38,999 bases of DNA, from positions 1-38,999 of the forward strand of contig DAIDKV010000090.1 in the NCBI GenBank assembly GCA_027449865.1. The letters are read 5' to 3'. The position numbers and the translations under genes were made by a program. This document shows positions 25,702-33,954 of this stretch, one piece after another. Source of the DNA: Planctomycetales bacterium. Lineage in GTDB: Bacteria > Planctomycetota > Planctomycetia > Isosphaerales > Isosphaeraceae. Numbering within the stretch: position 1 is the first letter of the stretch; every line of letters begins with the position of its first letter. Below the pieces are notes generated by a model that saw only the letters and a list, made by a program, of their open reading frames with translations, made no database searches and was not told the DNA's origin.

Positions 25702-25730
25702 TGTATATCCCGAGTCGGCCCGCGGTGCAA
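25702..25730 (-). promoter_or_regulatory. promoter of wecB
   Basis: On the minus strand TTGCAC (25725-25730) and TATACA (25702-25707) are 17 bp apart. The start near 25695 would leave a leader of about 114 nt. No equally good pair was seen for the divergent acetyltransferase genes. Confidence 0.5.
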
Positions 25731-25857
25731 GCCGAGATTGTCGCGAGATCGACCGTGAACCGCTCGCGGAAGGGGGAATCTCTTCTTTTCGGTGGGCCGA
25801 GGATCTGTTAGAAGCGGTTCACCTTTCCCTTCATCGGACCCAGGCCGGGTGGATCGC

Positions 25858-27234
25858 ATGTCCAGAATCGCGGATCGTCGACACGATCGGCGTCGACCGA
25901 GCCGGATCTTTTCGCCCTCGGATGCCAGGCGGCAGCCGATCTCGGCTCCCGACGACCCGTCGCGAGGGATTCTGAGGACCGAGGTTTCCCGGTCGCTGGC
26001 GCGCGCGATCGCGATCGTGTTTGTCGGGGCGATCGCGGCGATCCCGATGGTTCAGGCGGCCGTCGAGCTGGCGCGCGACGGCCGGATTCAGGCGTTCGAT
26101 GTTTTCCGGGGCGTTCCGACACGTAGCCATCTCTCGCGGTTCGAGCGGGAGCTCACGCAACGTTCGATGGCCCGGCGGACGGTTCAGCCGGAGCTTCAGG
26201 CCGGGCTGACCGGCTACCTCGGCTTTGGGACGACTCGGGCGATTCCCGGCCTCGACGGCTGGTTGTTCTTCCGACCCGGTATCGACTGGGTCGCTGGACC
26301 GGGGCTGCTCGATCCCTTCTGGCAGGCTCGCCACGCCAGGGAAATGGCCGAGGCGGGCCTGGTTCGACCCGCTCCTGATCCGCTCGCCGCCATCCTCGCC
26401 TATCACGACGACTGCCGAAGAGCCGGTGTCCGGCTCGTGGTCGTTCCGGTGCCCGACAAGGTTTCCCTCGAGGCGCATCGACTCTCGCATCGCTTCGACG
26501 CGATGGGTCCTTACAAACCGCCCACAAATGTGGACTACCAGAAATTTGTCGATAAATTGCGTCTCTCGGGTGTGGATGTGCTTGACCCAACTCCCGAGAT
26601 GATCGACCCGCGCGGGCCCGATCGTTTCCTGAAGCACGATTCACACTGGACACCCGAATGGATGGGCGAGGTCGCCCGGACGGTGGCCGATCACCTGAAA
26701 ACGGTTCTGCCGGCCATCCCTGGCGAGGCCCGGTTGTGGCGGGTCGAGCCAACGCCCGCCTCTCGCCTCGGCGACGTCGCGCAGATGCTTCAACTCGGCG
26801 ACGACCAGACCCTTTATCCGCCGCAGACCGTGACGATCGATCGAGTGATCGACGCGGCCACTGGACGTCCATTCCGGCCGGTCGAGGGTGCGTCGATCGT
26901 TCTGCTGGGCGACAGCTTCAGCAACATTTACAGCACGCCGGATCTCGGCTGGGGCGACTCGGCTGGACTACCGGCGCAGCTTGCGCGGCGGCTCGGCCGC
27001 GATATCGACGTGATCGCCCGAAACGGCGCCGACGCCCAGGCGATCTGGGCCGAGCTGGCGCGACGGCCAGACCCGCTCAGCGGGAAGGTCGCGGTGGTCT
27101 GGGCGTTCGCCGATCGCAAGCTCACGCGGGGGAACTGGGGCGCGGTCCTGGTCGGGCCGGGTCGTCGGAAGGCGACCGACGGTAAGCCCGGGATCGATCG
27201 CCATCGACCGACGATGGAGGAGGTGACCCGATGA
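25858..27234 (+). CDS. AlgX/AlgJ-like SGNH-fold O-acetyltransferase, copy 1
   Basis: This is a predicted membrane-anchored periplasmic protein of 458 residues. A basic N-terminus is followed by one helix (about 49-70, LARAIAIVFVGAIAAIPMVQAA), then an SGNH-like domain. It shows GLDGWLFFRPG at about 138, the DxHW motif DSHW at 261-264 with catalytic Asp and His, and the nucleophile motif LLGDSFSN with Ser353. In alginate systems such proteins pass acetyl groups to the exported polymer. The MBOAT partner that supplies acetyl is not in the window. The frame is open to a GTG at 25792, but ATG 25858 starts the family-like sequence. The next gene overlaps it by four bases, so translation is coupled. 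Confidence 0.85.
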   Translation: MSRIADRRHDRRRPSRIFSPSDARRQPISAPDDPSRGILRTEVSRSLARAIAIVFVGAIAAIPMVQAAVELARDGRIQAFDVFRGVPTRSHLSRFERELTQRSMARRTVQPELQAGLTGYLGFGTTRAIPGLDGWLFFRPGIDWVAGPGLLDPFWQARHAREMAEAGLVRPAPDPLAAILAYHDDCRRAGVRLVVVPVPDKVSLEAHRLSHRFDAMGPYKPPTNVDYQKFVDKLRLSGVDVLDPTPEMIDPRGPDRFLKHDSHWTPEWMGEVARTVADHLKTVLPAIPGEARLWRVEPTPASRLGDVAQMLQLGDDQTLYPPQTVTIDRVIDAATGRPFRPVEGASIVLLGDSFSNIYSTPDLGWGDSAGLPAQLARRLGRDIDVIARNGADAQAIWAELARRPDPLSGKVAVVWAFADRKLTRGNWGAVLVGPGRRKATDGKPGIDRHRPTMEEVTR

Positions 27235-28487
27235 CCGTCCGGGGACGCGTGAGGATCGCGCTGGTGATCGGGCTGGGCCTGCTCGCGGCGGCCGTGGCCC
27301 TGCGTCGAGCGAGCCACGGTTCGGCACCAGGGCGGAAGCCGCCTCGGCCCGCGTTGAAGAAGGTGGCAAGCCGCCCGCCGAAGATGTCGCCCGCGCCCCC
27401 CGTCCTCGATCCGGAGGCCGCGCGACAGGCTCGTGCCGAGTCGATCCGTCGCTCGATCGAGGAACTGCGCGACGAGTGCCGCCAGGCCGCCGCCGGCGAC
27501 TGGGACCGCTGGACGGACAGCGTCGAGCCGGCCCGCGCGGAACTCCGGGTCAAGATCGAGGCATGCCGACCTCTTCACCCCGAGGCCACGGGCGACTTCG
27601 AGGGAAGGTCGGCCGTGCTCGAAGGGAAGGACGGCTTTCCGCTGTTCGAACCGGCGCCTCAGGTGTACCTGAACCACATCCTGGAGCCGCACAAGGTTGA
27701 ATCCGCATTTGATCACGGTCGATCGGTGATCGCCGCGACGCGATGGCTCCGAGAGCGGGGGATCGACGTTCTCTTTGTGACGGTTCCGAAGATGACCGAG
27801 GTGTATCCGGAGCACTTTCTCGATCACGTGCCCGCCGATGGAGTGCTTGCGCCGCAGATCCGTCGGGTTGTGCTGGAGCTGCTGGAAGCTGATGTGGAGG
27901 CGATCGATTTGCTCCACGACCTGCGCCGCGAGCGAGACACTGGAGACGGTCCGCTTTACCAGCCCGCCGATCCCCACTGGACGCCCCGGGCGCAGGCGAT
28001 CGCGGCGCGTCGGATCGCCGAGCGGATGCTCCGCTATGATTTCGTCGCGAGGGCGCAGGCGCGGCCGCCGACGTGCCTGTGGGGGCCGTCGCCTTACCGG
28101 CCGGCGAGCGAGGGCGCGGCCTTCGGTGCGCTCCATCCCGACCAGCAGCGCCGGGCGATCGAGGCCCAGCCGAAGATGGCTCCGTTTCCGAGAGACTGCA
28201 CCGGTTCGCTTTACGACGACGAGGCGCCGGTGGTCTGCATCGGCGACAGTTACAACGCCGGGTTCACGGACCACCTGGCGCGCGAGCTGAACGTGCCGGT
28301 ACGGAACCTCTCGGGAGGCGGCTTCACGACGCAGAGGTTTCGCGATTTCCTGCGAGATCCGGGGCTCTTGCGTGGGGCACGCGTGGTGGTCTGGACGGTC
28401 TGCTACACGAACCTGGAAGGCCCCTGGACCCTGCCGCGTCCGATCGCGGGGCCGCCGCGAGGACCGGTCGAGGAGCCGGCGAAATGA
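27231..28487 (+). CDS. AlgX/AlgJ-like SGNH-fold O-acetyltransferase, copy 2
   Basis: The product is 418 residues, with one N-terminal helix (about 8-24, IALVIGLGLLAAAVALR) that anchors it in the membrane or serves as an uncleaved signal. The catalytic elements are ADPHW (Asp247, His249) and CIGDSYNAGF (Ser340). VPKMTEVYPEHFLD at about 184 is another shared segment. It differs clearly from copy 1 but is closely similar along its whole length to copy 3, including GDWDRW, FEGRS, LFEPAPQVYL and PADPHW. The ATG overlaps the copy 1 stop (ATGA) and follows a strong AGGAGGTGA site. It probably acetylates the same glycan at another position or in another step; the substrate is not known. Confidence 0.85.
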   Translation: MTVRGRVRIALVIGLGLLAAAVALRRASHGSAPGRKPPRPALKKVASRPPKMSPAPPVLDPEAARQARAESIRRSIEELRDECRQAAAGDWDRWTDSVEPARAELRVKIEACRPLHPEATGDFEGRSAVLEGKDGFPLFEPAPQVYLNHILEPHKVESAFDHGRSVIAATRWLRERGIDVLFVTVPKMTEVYPEHFLDHVPADGVLAPQIRRVVLELLEADVEAIDLLHDLRRERDTGDGPLYQPADPHWTPRAQAIAARRIAERMLRYDFVARAQARPPTCLWGPSPYRPASEGAAFGALHPDQQRRAIEAQPKMAPFPRDCTGSLYDDEAPVVCIGDSYNAGFTDHLARELNVPVRNLSGGGFTTQRFRDFLRDPGLLRGARVVVWTVCYTNLEGPWTLPRPIAGPPRGPVEEPAK

Positions 28488-29695
28488 GCGATCGGAATCG
28501 ATCGAGGGTCGGCCTGATGGTCGGGATCTGCCTGGCCCTGGCGGTGGGATTCTGGCTCCGATCGGGGCCTGGCTTTGGGTCGGCCTCGCATCGAAGGCAG
28601 GCGAGTCTCGCCCGTCGGGCACTGGCGAGGCATTCCGTGGCGACCAGGCCCGCTGCGGTGGCCGAGGCCCGCGCCGCCGCCATCCGCGAGACGATGGCGA
28701 GCCTCCTCGACGAATGCGCGAAGGCTGCCGGCGGCGACTGGGATCGTTGGTCGGCTCAGCTTGCCCCGATGCGCGCCGGGCTCGCCGCGAGGGTCCAGGC
28801 CGCCCAGCCCTTCAACCCGAAGGCCACCGGCTCGTTCGAGGGGCGCTCGATCGTTCTGGCCGGGAGAGGTGATTTTCCCCTCTTCGAGCCAGCGCCCGAT
28901 GTTTATCTGATGCACGTCCTGCGCCCGGCTTCGCTCGATCCGCTTCGTGAGTCGCGGCCCGTGACGGCCGCCGCTCGATGGCTCGAGCGCAAGGGGATCG
29001 ATCTGATCTTCGTCCCGGTTCCGAAGATGACCGAGGCCCATCCCGAGCCTTTTGTCGAGCCCTGCCCGCCCGATCGGATGATCGCTCCTCATATCCGCCG
29101 CGCGCTCTTCGAACTGCTTGAAGACGATGTCGAGGTGGTCGACGTCTTGCCGGCGTTCCTCCGCGAGCGCGATCCCGGGGCCGAGCCGCTGTATCAGCCG
29201 GCCGATCCGCACTGGGCACCCCGAGGCCAGGCGATCGCGGCGCGGATGGTCGCCGATCGACTGGCGCGCTACGACTTCGTCGCCCGCGCGAGGGAGTCAC
29301 CCCGGTTTTGCGAGTGGGCGACCGCGCCGTATTTGAAGGTCGAGGATGGTACCGCCTTCCCCGCGCTGAATCCCGAGCAGCAGCGTCTCGCCCGCGCCGC
29401 GCAACCGAAGACGCAACCCTCCGCGAACCGATGCACCCGGCCGATTCACGACGCGACCTCGCCGGTGGTCTGCATTGGCGACAGCTACAACGCCGGCTTT
29501 ATCGAGCTTCTGGCCCGCGAGATCAACCTTCCCGTTCACAACCTGACTGGCGGCGGGAACACGTCGCACGCCTTCAAGGGGATGGTTCGCGACCCCTCGC
29601 TGCTGGAGCACGCGAGGGTGGTCGTCTGGCTCCTCTGCGATTCGAGCCTGAAGGGGCCCTGGCCGATGCCGCCCTCGGTGAGGAACGGTCAGTGA
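28484..29695 (+). CDS. AlgX/AlgJ-like SGNH-fold O-acetyltransferase, copy 3
   Basis: This 403-residue paralogue of copy 2 has the N-terminal helix VGLMVGICLALAVGFWLR (about 9-26), ADPHW with Asp241 and His243, and CIGDSYNAGF with Ser334. VPKMTEAHPEPFVE and the C-terminal NLTGGGNTSHAFKGM follow copy 2. The ATG at 28484 overlaps the copy 2 stop by four bases and GAGGAG lies about nine bases upstream. The same frame is open far upstream inside copy 2, but that part is a shadow. The gene ends tail to tail with the glycosyltransferase gene, overlapping it by 7 bp. The tandem pair looks like a duplication, with both copies retaining the catalytic residues. Confidence 0.85.
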   Translation: MSDRNRSRVGLMVGICLALAVGFWLRSGPGFGSASHRRQASLARRALARHSVATRPAAVAEARAAAIRETMASLLDECAKAAGGDWDRWSAQLAPMRAGLAARVQAAQPFNPKATGSFEGRSIVLAGRGDFPLFEPAPDVYLMHVLRPASLDPLRESRPVTAAARWLERKGIDLIFVPVPKMTEAHPEPFVEPCPPDRMIAPHIRRALFELLEDDVEVVDVLPAFLRERDPGAEPLYQPADPHWAPRGQAIAARMVADRLARYDFVARARESPRFCEWATAPYLKVEDGTAFPALNPEQQRLARAAQPKTQPSANRCTRPIHDATSPVVCIGDSYNAGFIELLAREINLPVHNLTGGGNTSHAFKGMVRDPSLLEHARVVVWLLCDSSLKGPWPMPPSVRNGQ

Positions 29696-31182
29696 CTCAG
29701 TCCGGCGAAGGCGAGGAGTTCGTCGATCCGAGCGGCGGCGGCCTCGACCGAGTAGCGGGCGCGAACACTCGCGCGACCCTGGCTCGAGAGCCGCTCCCAG
29801 AGATCGCGCGAGTGGTTCAGCTCGATCACGGCATCGGCGAACGCGGCGGGATCGGCGGCGATGAGGGCGTCCTGGCGGTGGACCAGATCCATCCCCTCGG
29901 CCCCGAGAGTGCTGACGACCGTCGGCAGGCCATGCGCCATGCTCAGGTTGACCTTCCCCTTCACGCCCGCTCCGAATCGGAGCGGCGCCACGGCGACCCG
30001 AGACCGCGCCAGGATCGGGTCGAGATCGGGGACGTAGCCGAGCACGCGGACGTTCGGTCCCTCGATGGCGAGGATCGCCTCGGGTGCGTGCGGCCCGACG
30101 ACGCGGAGGATCATCCCAGGCGATCGCTCGAGGATTTTCGGCAGGATCTCGGCGACGAACCAGAGGACCGCGTCGACGTTCGGCGCGTGTCGGAATCCGC
30201 CGATGAAGACCATCCCGTCGCGATCTTCCCATCCGGGCGGATCGATGGGAGGGATGTCGACAATCGTCGGTAAAACGCGGACATCGGCGCCTGGGCAGGC
30301 GTCGAGCAGGACCTGGCGCTCGACCTCGCTGACGACGATCGTGGCATCGCAGCGTCGGACGAGAGCCAGTTCCTGGAGCTTCCGCCGTCGAGCGTCCCAG
30401 ATCCGATCGCGATTTCCGGCCAGCCGAGCGGCCCGCCACTCGCGAAGGTAGTGCAGGTCGACGGTGTCAAAAACCACCCGGGCGTCTGGGGCCCCGGATC
30501 GGATGAGCGGGAGGTAGCGCGCGGCCACACCCGGCCGCGAGAGGATGGCCAGGTCGAGCCCGCCGTGGATCTCACGGAGGTATTGTTGCAGAGACCGGCC
30601 GAGCGCTTCGCCGATCAGCTCGACCCCCATTTGACGCAGGTTGTCGAGGTAGCGAGGAGAGGCCGACGCGATGTCGGGCAGGAAGGTCAGGTGATGGCCG
30701 CGACCCCGAATGGCCCGGAGGATCTCGACCATCCGGAGCGAGCCGGCGTCGAGGTCGGGAGTGGGGACGTCGTGATCGGCGATCAGGATTCGGCCGGCGT
30801 TTGGTGGCGTGATGATCTGGAGTGCGGGAACCGTTATCCGCGCTAACGGGGCGGGTGGATCGGCGACGGCTTGACGCTCTCGCGAGCGGACGAATTTCAG
30901 GGCCGCGGCGAGGGCGGCTCGGCGACGACTCCCGATGGGGGCGAAGCTCCGCGAGGCGCGATCGATCGCGGCACCGATCCGCCAGGCGGGCGAGGCGGCC
31001 TGCTCGGCGTGCGAGGCGGCCAGCGATTCCAGGTGGGCCACCCGCTGGCGGGCGTCGCGCAGGGCGAGGGTCAGGGCGTGGACCCGTCCGGAAAGCACCG
31101 CGACGCGATCGCCGGTCGCGGGCTCGATCGTGGCGGTGATGTGGGGCCTGGGCGATCTCGAGGTTCGATCGCGATCGGACAT
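29689..31182 (-). CDS. GT-B fold glycosyltransferase (GT4-like)
   Basis: This 497-residue protein has an N-terminal helical, probably coiled-coil part (about 25-80, with LSGRVHALTLALRDARQRVAHLESLAASHAEQ) that is typical of glycan-assembly transferases. The GT-B core follows. The N-lobe starts RILIADHDVPTPDLDAGSLRMVEILRAI and includes VVFDTVDLHYLREWRAARL. The C-lobe has MVFIGGFRHAPNVDAVLWFV and the donor site PLRFGAGVKGKVNLSMAHGLPTVVS followed by GAEGM. It would add a sugar from a nucleotide donor to a growing surface glycan; the donor cannot be read. The start MSDRDRTSRS has GGAG nine bases upstream. It follows rfbC by 75 bp on the same strand and probably shares its promoter. Confidence 0.88.
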   Translation of the reverse strand: MSDRDRTSRSPRPHITATIEPATGDRVAVLSGRVHALTLALRDARQRVAHLESLAASHAEQAASPAWRIGAAIDRASRSFAPIGSRRRAALAAALKFVRSRERQAVADPPAPLARITVPALQIITPPNAGRILIADHDVPTPDLDAGSLRMVEILRAIRGRGHHLTFLPDIASASPRYLDNLRQMGVELIGEALGRSLQQYLREIHGGLDLAILSRPGVAARYLPLIRSGAPDARVVFDTVDLHYLREWRAARLAGNRDRIWDARRRKLQELALVRRCDATIVVSEVERQVLLDACPGADVRVLPTIVDIPPIDPPGWEDRDGMVFIGGFRHAPNVDAVLWFVAEILPKILERSPGMILRVVGPHAPEAILAIEGPNVRVLGYVPDLDPILARSRVAVAPLRFGAGVKGKVNLSMAHGLPTVVSTLGAEGMDLVHRQDALIAADPAAFADAVIELNHSRDLWERLSSQGRASVRARYSVEAAAARIDELLAFAGLSH

Positions 31183-31257
31183 CCGCGGGGCTCCGTCCGG
31201 CCATCCTGAATCAGGCGGCCTTGATGCTGGCCGCTTCCACAAAAAAGGGCGGACACC

Positions 31258-31893
31258 TCAACGGATCGTCTGACCGAAAAGGAAGTGCGACGAGCGAGGG
31301 TCTTGCGACCAGGTGGCGAGGTCGGGGGCGTCGCGATCCTTTGGGCTGACCAGCGGATTGGAGGCCGCGAGACGGTGGAAGGTTTCGGCCAGCTCAGGAT
31401 CGCAGAGCGACCAGTCGAGGTCGGGCGCGAACGGCGAGAGGCCCGCCTCGGTTTTGGGGTTGTACTCGCCAGAGCAAAGGTACTCGACCAGCGTGTCCTC
31501 GGTGAGCAGCATTCCGTGGGCGAAGCCGGGCGGGATCCAGATCCATTGCGCGTGGTCGTCATCGGGACGCGAGGGGAGGTCGTGGGCGATGATCTGGCCG
31601 TAGGTCGGCGAGCCCTGGCGGATGTCCAGAATCAGGTCGATCAGCCGCCCGGTCACCGCGCGGACGAGCTTTCCCTGGTAAGGATCCCACTGAAAGTGCA
31701 GGCCGCGGATCGTCCCCGCGCGTGAGAAGCTCTCGTTCATCTGGCGGAAATCGATACCGCGGAGGAGGTCAAGGCCCTCGAAATCACTGACGCGGTAGTG
31801 CTCGGTGAAGTAGCCGCGATGGTCCCGGAATCGGGCGAAGCGGATCACCGCGACCTCGGGAAATGCCAGCGGGATCACATCCACAATCTTCAT
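31258..31893 (-). CDS. rfbC: dTDP-4-dehydrorhamnose 3,5-epimerase family protein
   Basis: This cupin-fold sugar epimerase is of the RmlC type. In the rhamnose pathway it converts dTDP-4-keto-6-deoxyglucose to the rhamnose precursor. The 211-residue protein has the family elements FRDHRGYFTEHYR, QMNESFSRAGTIRGLHFQ with the catalytic His, GRLIDLILDIRQGSPTYGQ, QWIWIPPGFAHGM and VEYLCSGEYNPKTEAGL. The start at 31893 (MKIVDVIPLAF) has GGAGG seven bases upstream. A good promoter lies 55-83 bp upstream. No rfbA, rfbB or rfbD is present in the window. It may therefore serve a related 4-keto sugar, and the gene symbol is a family assignment. Confidence 0.88.
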   Translation of the reverse strand: MKIVDVIPLAFPEVAVIRFARFRDHRGYFTEHYRVSDFEGLDLLRGIDFRQMNESFSRAGTIRGLHFQWDPYQGKLVRAVTGRLIDLILDIRQGSPTYGQIIAHDLPSRPDDDHAQWIWIPPGFAHGMLLTEDTLVEYLCSGEYNPKTEAGLSPFAPDLDWSLCDPELAETFHRLAASNPLVSPKDRDAPDLATWSQDPRSSHFLFGQTIR

Positions 31894-31947
31894 CGCCTCG
31901 CCTCCTCGCCGATCTTCAGACGCCCCCTTGCCTGGGCGCATCCGATC

Positions 31948-31976
31948 GCTCTACGACAATCAGGCCAGGCTGTCAA
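31948..31976 (-). promoter_or_regulatory. promoter of the rfbC-glycosyltransferase unit
   Basis: On the minus strand TTGACA (31971-31976), a perfect consensus hexamer, is 17 bp from TAGAGC (31948-31953). The start near 31941 leaves a leader of about 48 nt. Confidence 0.55.
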
Positions 31977-32166
31977 GGCGAGGCATCACGAGGGCGCGGA
32001 CCGCCAGACCGGGCACCCGCCCTCCCCGAACGAGCGCCGAACCAACGAACCCGGATTCGCCTCCATTTGCCCGGGCGATCCGGTACGCCTAGAATGTTCG
32101 GAGATCCTTTCGATCGATTCTCTCGCGAGGCCAGGCGGGCGCGACCCCTACCATGTCCCAGATCGG

Positions 32167-32175
32167 TGCTATAAT
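32167..32175 (+). promoter_or_regulatory. extended -10 promoter before the beta-helix gene
   Basis: TGCTATAAT is a perfect -10 with the TG extension. No good -35 is found 16-18 bp upstream, as expected for extended -10 promoters. The leader would be about 120 nt. The remaining part of the 407-bp divergent gap (31894-32300) shows nothing further apart from the rfbC promoter. Confidence 0.4.
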
Positions 32176-32300
32176 AGCATGCGCGGGACGCCGACGTCCG
32201 TCGGGGTGGGGATCCTCCGCTCCGTGACTCTTGATCCCGGCCCATCGCCTTGGCATGTCCAGCCACCCATCGATGATCATCCAGGGGAGAAGACGCGACG

Positions 32301-33815
32301 ATGTCTTATTCTGTCTCGCCCGTAGTGGCTCTCGCGCGTCGTGGTTTCGGCGAACGACCGAACGAGGCGGTCTGTCGGCGGAACAAGCGGCTGAGGCCGG
32401 GAGCCGAGGCGCTGGAGGTGCGCGAGTGCCCATCGGGAGTGGGTGCGGCGCCTGGCCTGGCCGAGTCGGCCCATGCGATCCGAGTGGCGGAAGTGGAGGC
32501 GAGGCAAGTTCGGGTCGAGATCCGGCACGAGGCGATGCTGGCTCGCCACGCCCGGCTCGCCGAGATTCGGCATGAGGGGTTGCTGGCGCGTCGGCATCCG
32601 AAGCGGCCGGTCAAGGGGGCGCCGTCAACGATTTACGTGGCGCCTCGCGGTCGGATCAGCCCGGTGGCTGGGAAGAACGCGGCGCATCCTTTGGGGAGCC
32701 TTGCCGTGGCCTTGAAGCGGGCGAAGAACGGCTCGACGATCGTTCTGGCGCCGGGGACGTACACGCAGGCGGTCGGCCTGATGGGCAAGAGCGGGATCAC
32801 GATCGTCGGCGCCGCGAACGGGTCGAGCGTGCTGGCGGGCGCGGGGGCGTTTGCGCTGAAGGTGTATTCGTCGAGCGGGATCACGCTTCAGAACCTGACG
32901 ATCCAGGCGCCGAGCGGGAGTGGACTGGCGGTCTTCGGGTCGTCGGTGAACCTGGTGAACGTGAATGCGACGGGCAACCAGTCGGGCGGGGCGGTGATTA
33001 GCGGTGGTGGGAGTGTGAATGCGACCGGCTCGCATTTCGACGCCTCGCAGGCGGGCGACGGGATGGACGTGCAGAACGGAACGGCGACGGTCAACGGCTG
33101 CACCTTCAACGGGAACGCGGGGTCGTCGGGCGGGACAGGACTTTCGGTTGAGAATGGCTCTCAGGTGACGATCGTGAATTCGGAGTTCGTCGGCAACACG
33201 AACGCGAACCTGGTGGCCTACAACCAGGCGCAGGTCACGGCGACGGGGAGCACCTTCAGCGGGAGCCACCAGGGAGACGGCGCGCTCTTCTCGGGCCAGG
33301 TGAATGTGAACCTCTCCGGCGACACGTTCTCCGGGAACGGGTTGGTGCGCGGGTATGCGTCGGGGTTCAACGGGATCGAGTTCTTGCACTACACGGGCGC
33401 GGGGTCGGTGACGGGGAGCACGTTCGCGAACAACACGGCGAATGGGATTTTCGTCGGCGGATCGTCGCAGACACTCAGCGTGACCGGGAACACGTTCTCG
33501 GGGAACCTGGTCGGCCTGAACATGGACGGGAGCGTCGGGGCGGCTCTGGCCGTGATCCAGGGGAACACGTTCACGACAACGGCGAATTCTGGCGATCAGG
33601 GGCTCGTCGCCGATGGGAGCAATGTGAACGCGACGATCGGCGGGACAGGCAATCAGGCGAACACATTCGCGAACTATGCCTATCAGCGTTCGATCCTGCA
33701 ATACAACTCCAGCGGGACGAGTACCGTCGGGTGCCCCGTTTTGACGATCCAGGGGAACGTCTACACGATCAACGGCGTGTTCGAGGATTCGTCGCAGGCG
33801 ATCTTGCCCTGCTGA
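32301..33815 (+). CDS. parallel beta-helix surface protein with planctomycete N-terminal motif
   Basis: This 504-residue protein is probably exported. The N-terminus is basic and has LRPGAEALEVRECPSG (about 32-47), similar to the LExxExR motif of planctomycete extracellular proteins; no classical signal helix is seen. A charged helical stretch follows (about 62-95). From about 108 it reads STIYVAPRGRISPVAGKNAAHPLGSLAVALKRAKNGSTIVLAPGTYTQ, the usual opening of right-handed beta-helix (DUF1565-like) proteins. About 15 coils rich in Asn, Gly, Ser and Thr follow, with GNTFSGN-type turns. Such folds bind or cleave polysaccharides, but no catalytic residues of a known lyase were identified. The start has GGGGAGAAG upstream. 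Confidence 0.82.
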   Translation: MSYSVSPVVALARRGFGERPNEAVCRRNKRLRPGAEALEVRECPSGVGAAPGLAESAHAIRVAEVEARQVRVEIRHEAMLARHARLAEIRHEGLLARRHPKRPVKGAPSTIYVAPRGRISPVAGKNAAHPLGSLAVALKRAKNGSTIVLAPGTYTQAVGLMGKSGITIVGAANGSSVLAGAGAFALKVYSSSGITLQNLTIQAPSGSGLAVFGSSVNLVNVNATGNQSGGAVISGGGSVNATGSHFDASQAGDGMDVQNGTATVNGCTFNGNAGSSGGTGLSVENGSQVTIVNSEFVGNTNANLVAYNQAQVTATGSTFSGSHQGDGALFSGQVNVNLSGDTFSGNGLVRGYASGFNGIEFLHYTGAGSVTGSTFANNTANGIFVGGSSQTLSVTGNTFSGNLVGLNMDGSVGAALAVIQGNTFTTTANSGDQGLVADGSNVNATIGGTGNQANTFANYAYQRSILQYNSSGTSTVGCPVLTIQGNVYTINGVFEDSSQAILPC

Positions 33816-33847
33816 GAGCCTTCCGGTCGCTGTCTTTTCGGGAACCT

Positions 33848-33900
33848 GGTGTCTCGATGGATCCTTCGTCTCCTGATGGGATGGGGACCATCGAGGCACC
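33848..33900. terminator. hairpin between convergent beta-helix and HlyD genes
   Basis: GGTGTCTCGATGG (33848-33860) and CCATCGAGGCACC (33888-33900) pair with one mismatch over 13 bp and a 27-nt loop. A second GGTGTCTCCGAGG word lies near 33939. It lies in the 139-bp convergent gap and could end both transcripts, though there is no T-tract. It could also belong to a repeat family. Confidence 0.4.
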
Positions 33901-33954
33901 GAGTCATGGAGCGAAGACGGGTTTGTTTCGAACCCGGTGTCTCCGAGGTGAGAA

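Noticed and set aside
28073-28483. Upstream in-frame extension of acetyltransferase copy 3
   Set aside because: Lies wholly inside copy 2 in another frame; the ATG at 28484 with ATGA overlap is the start.
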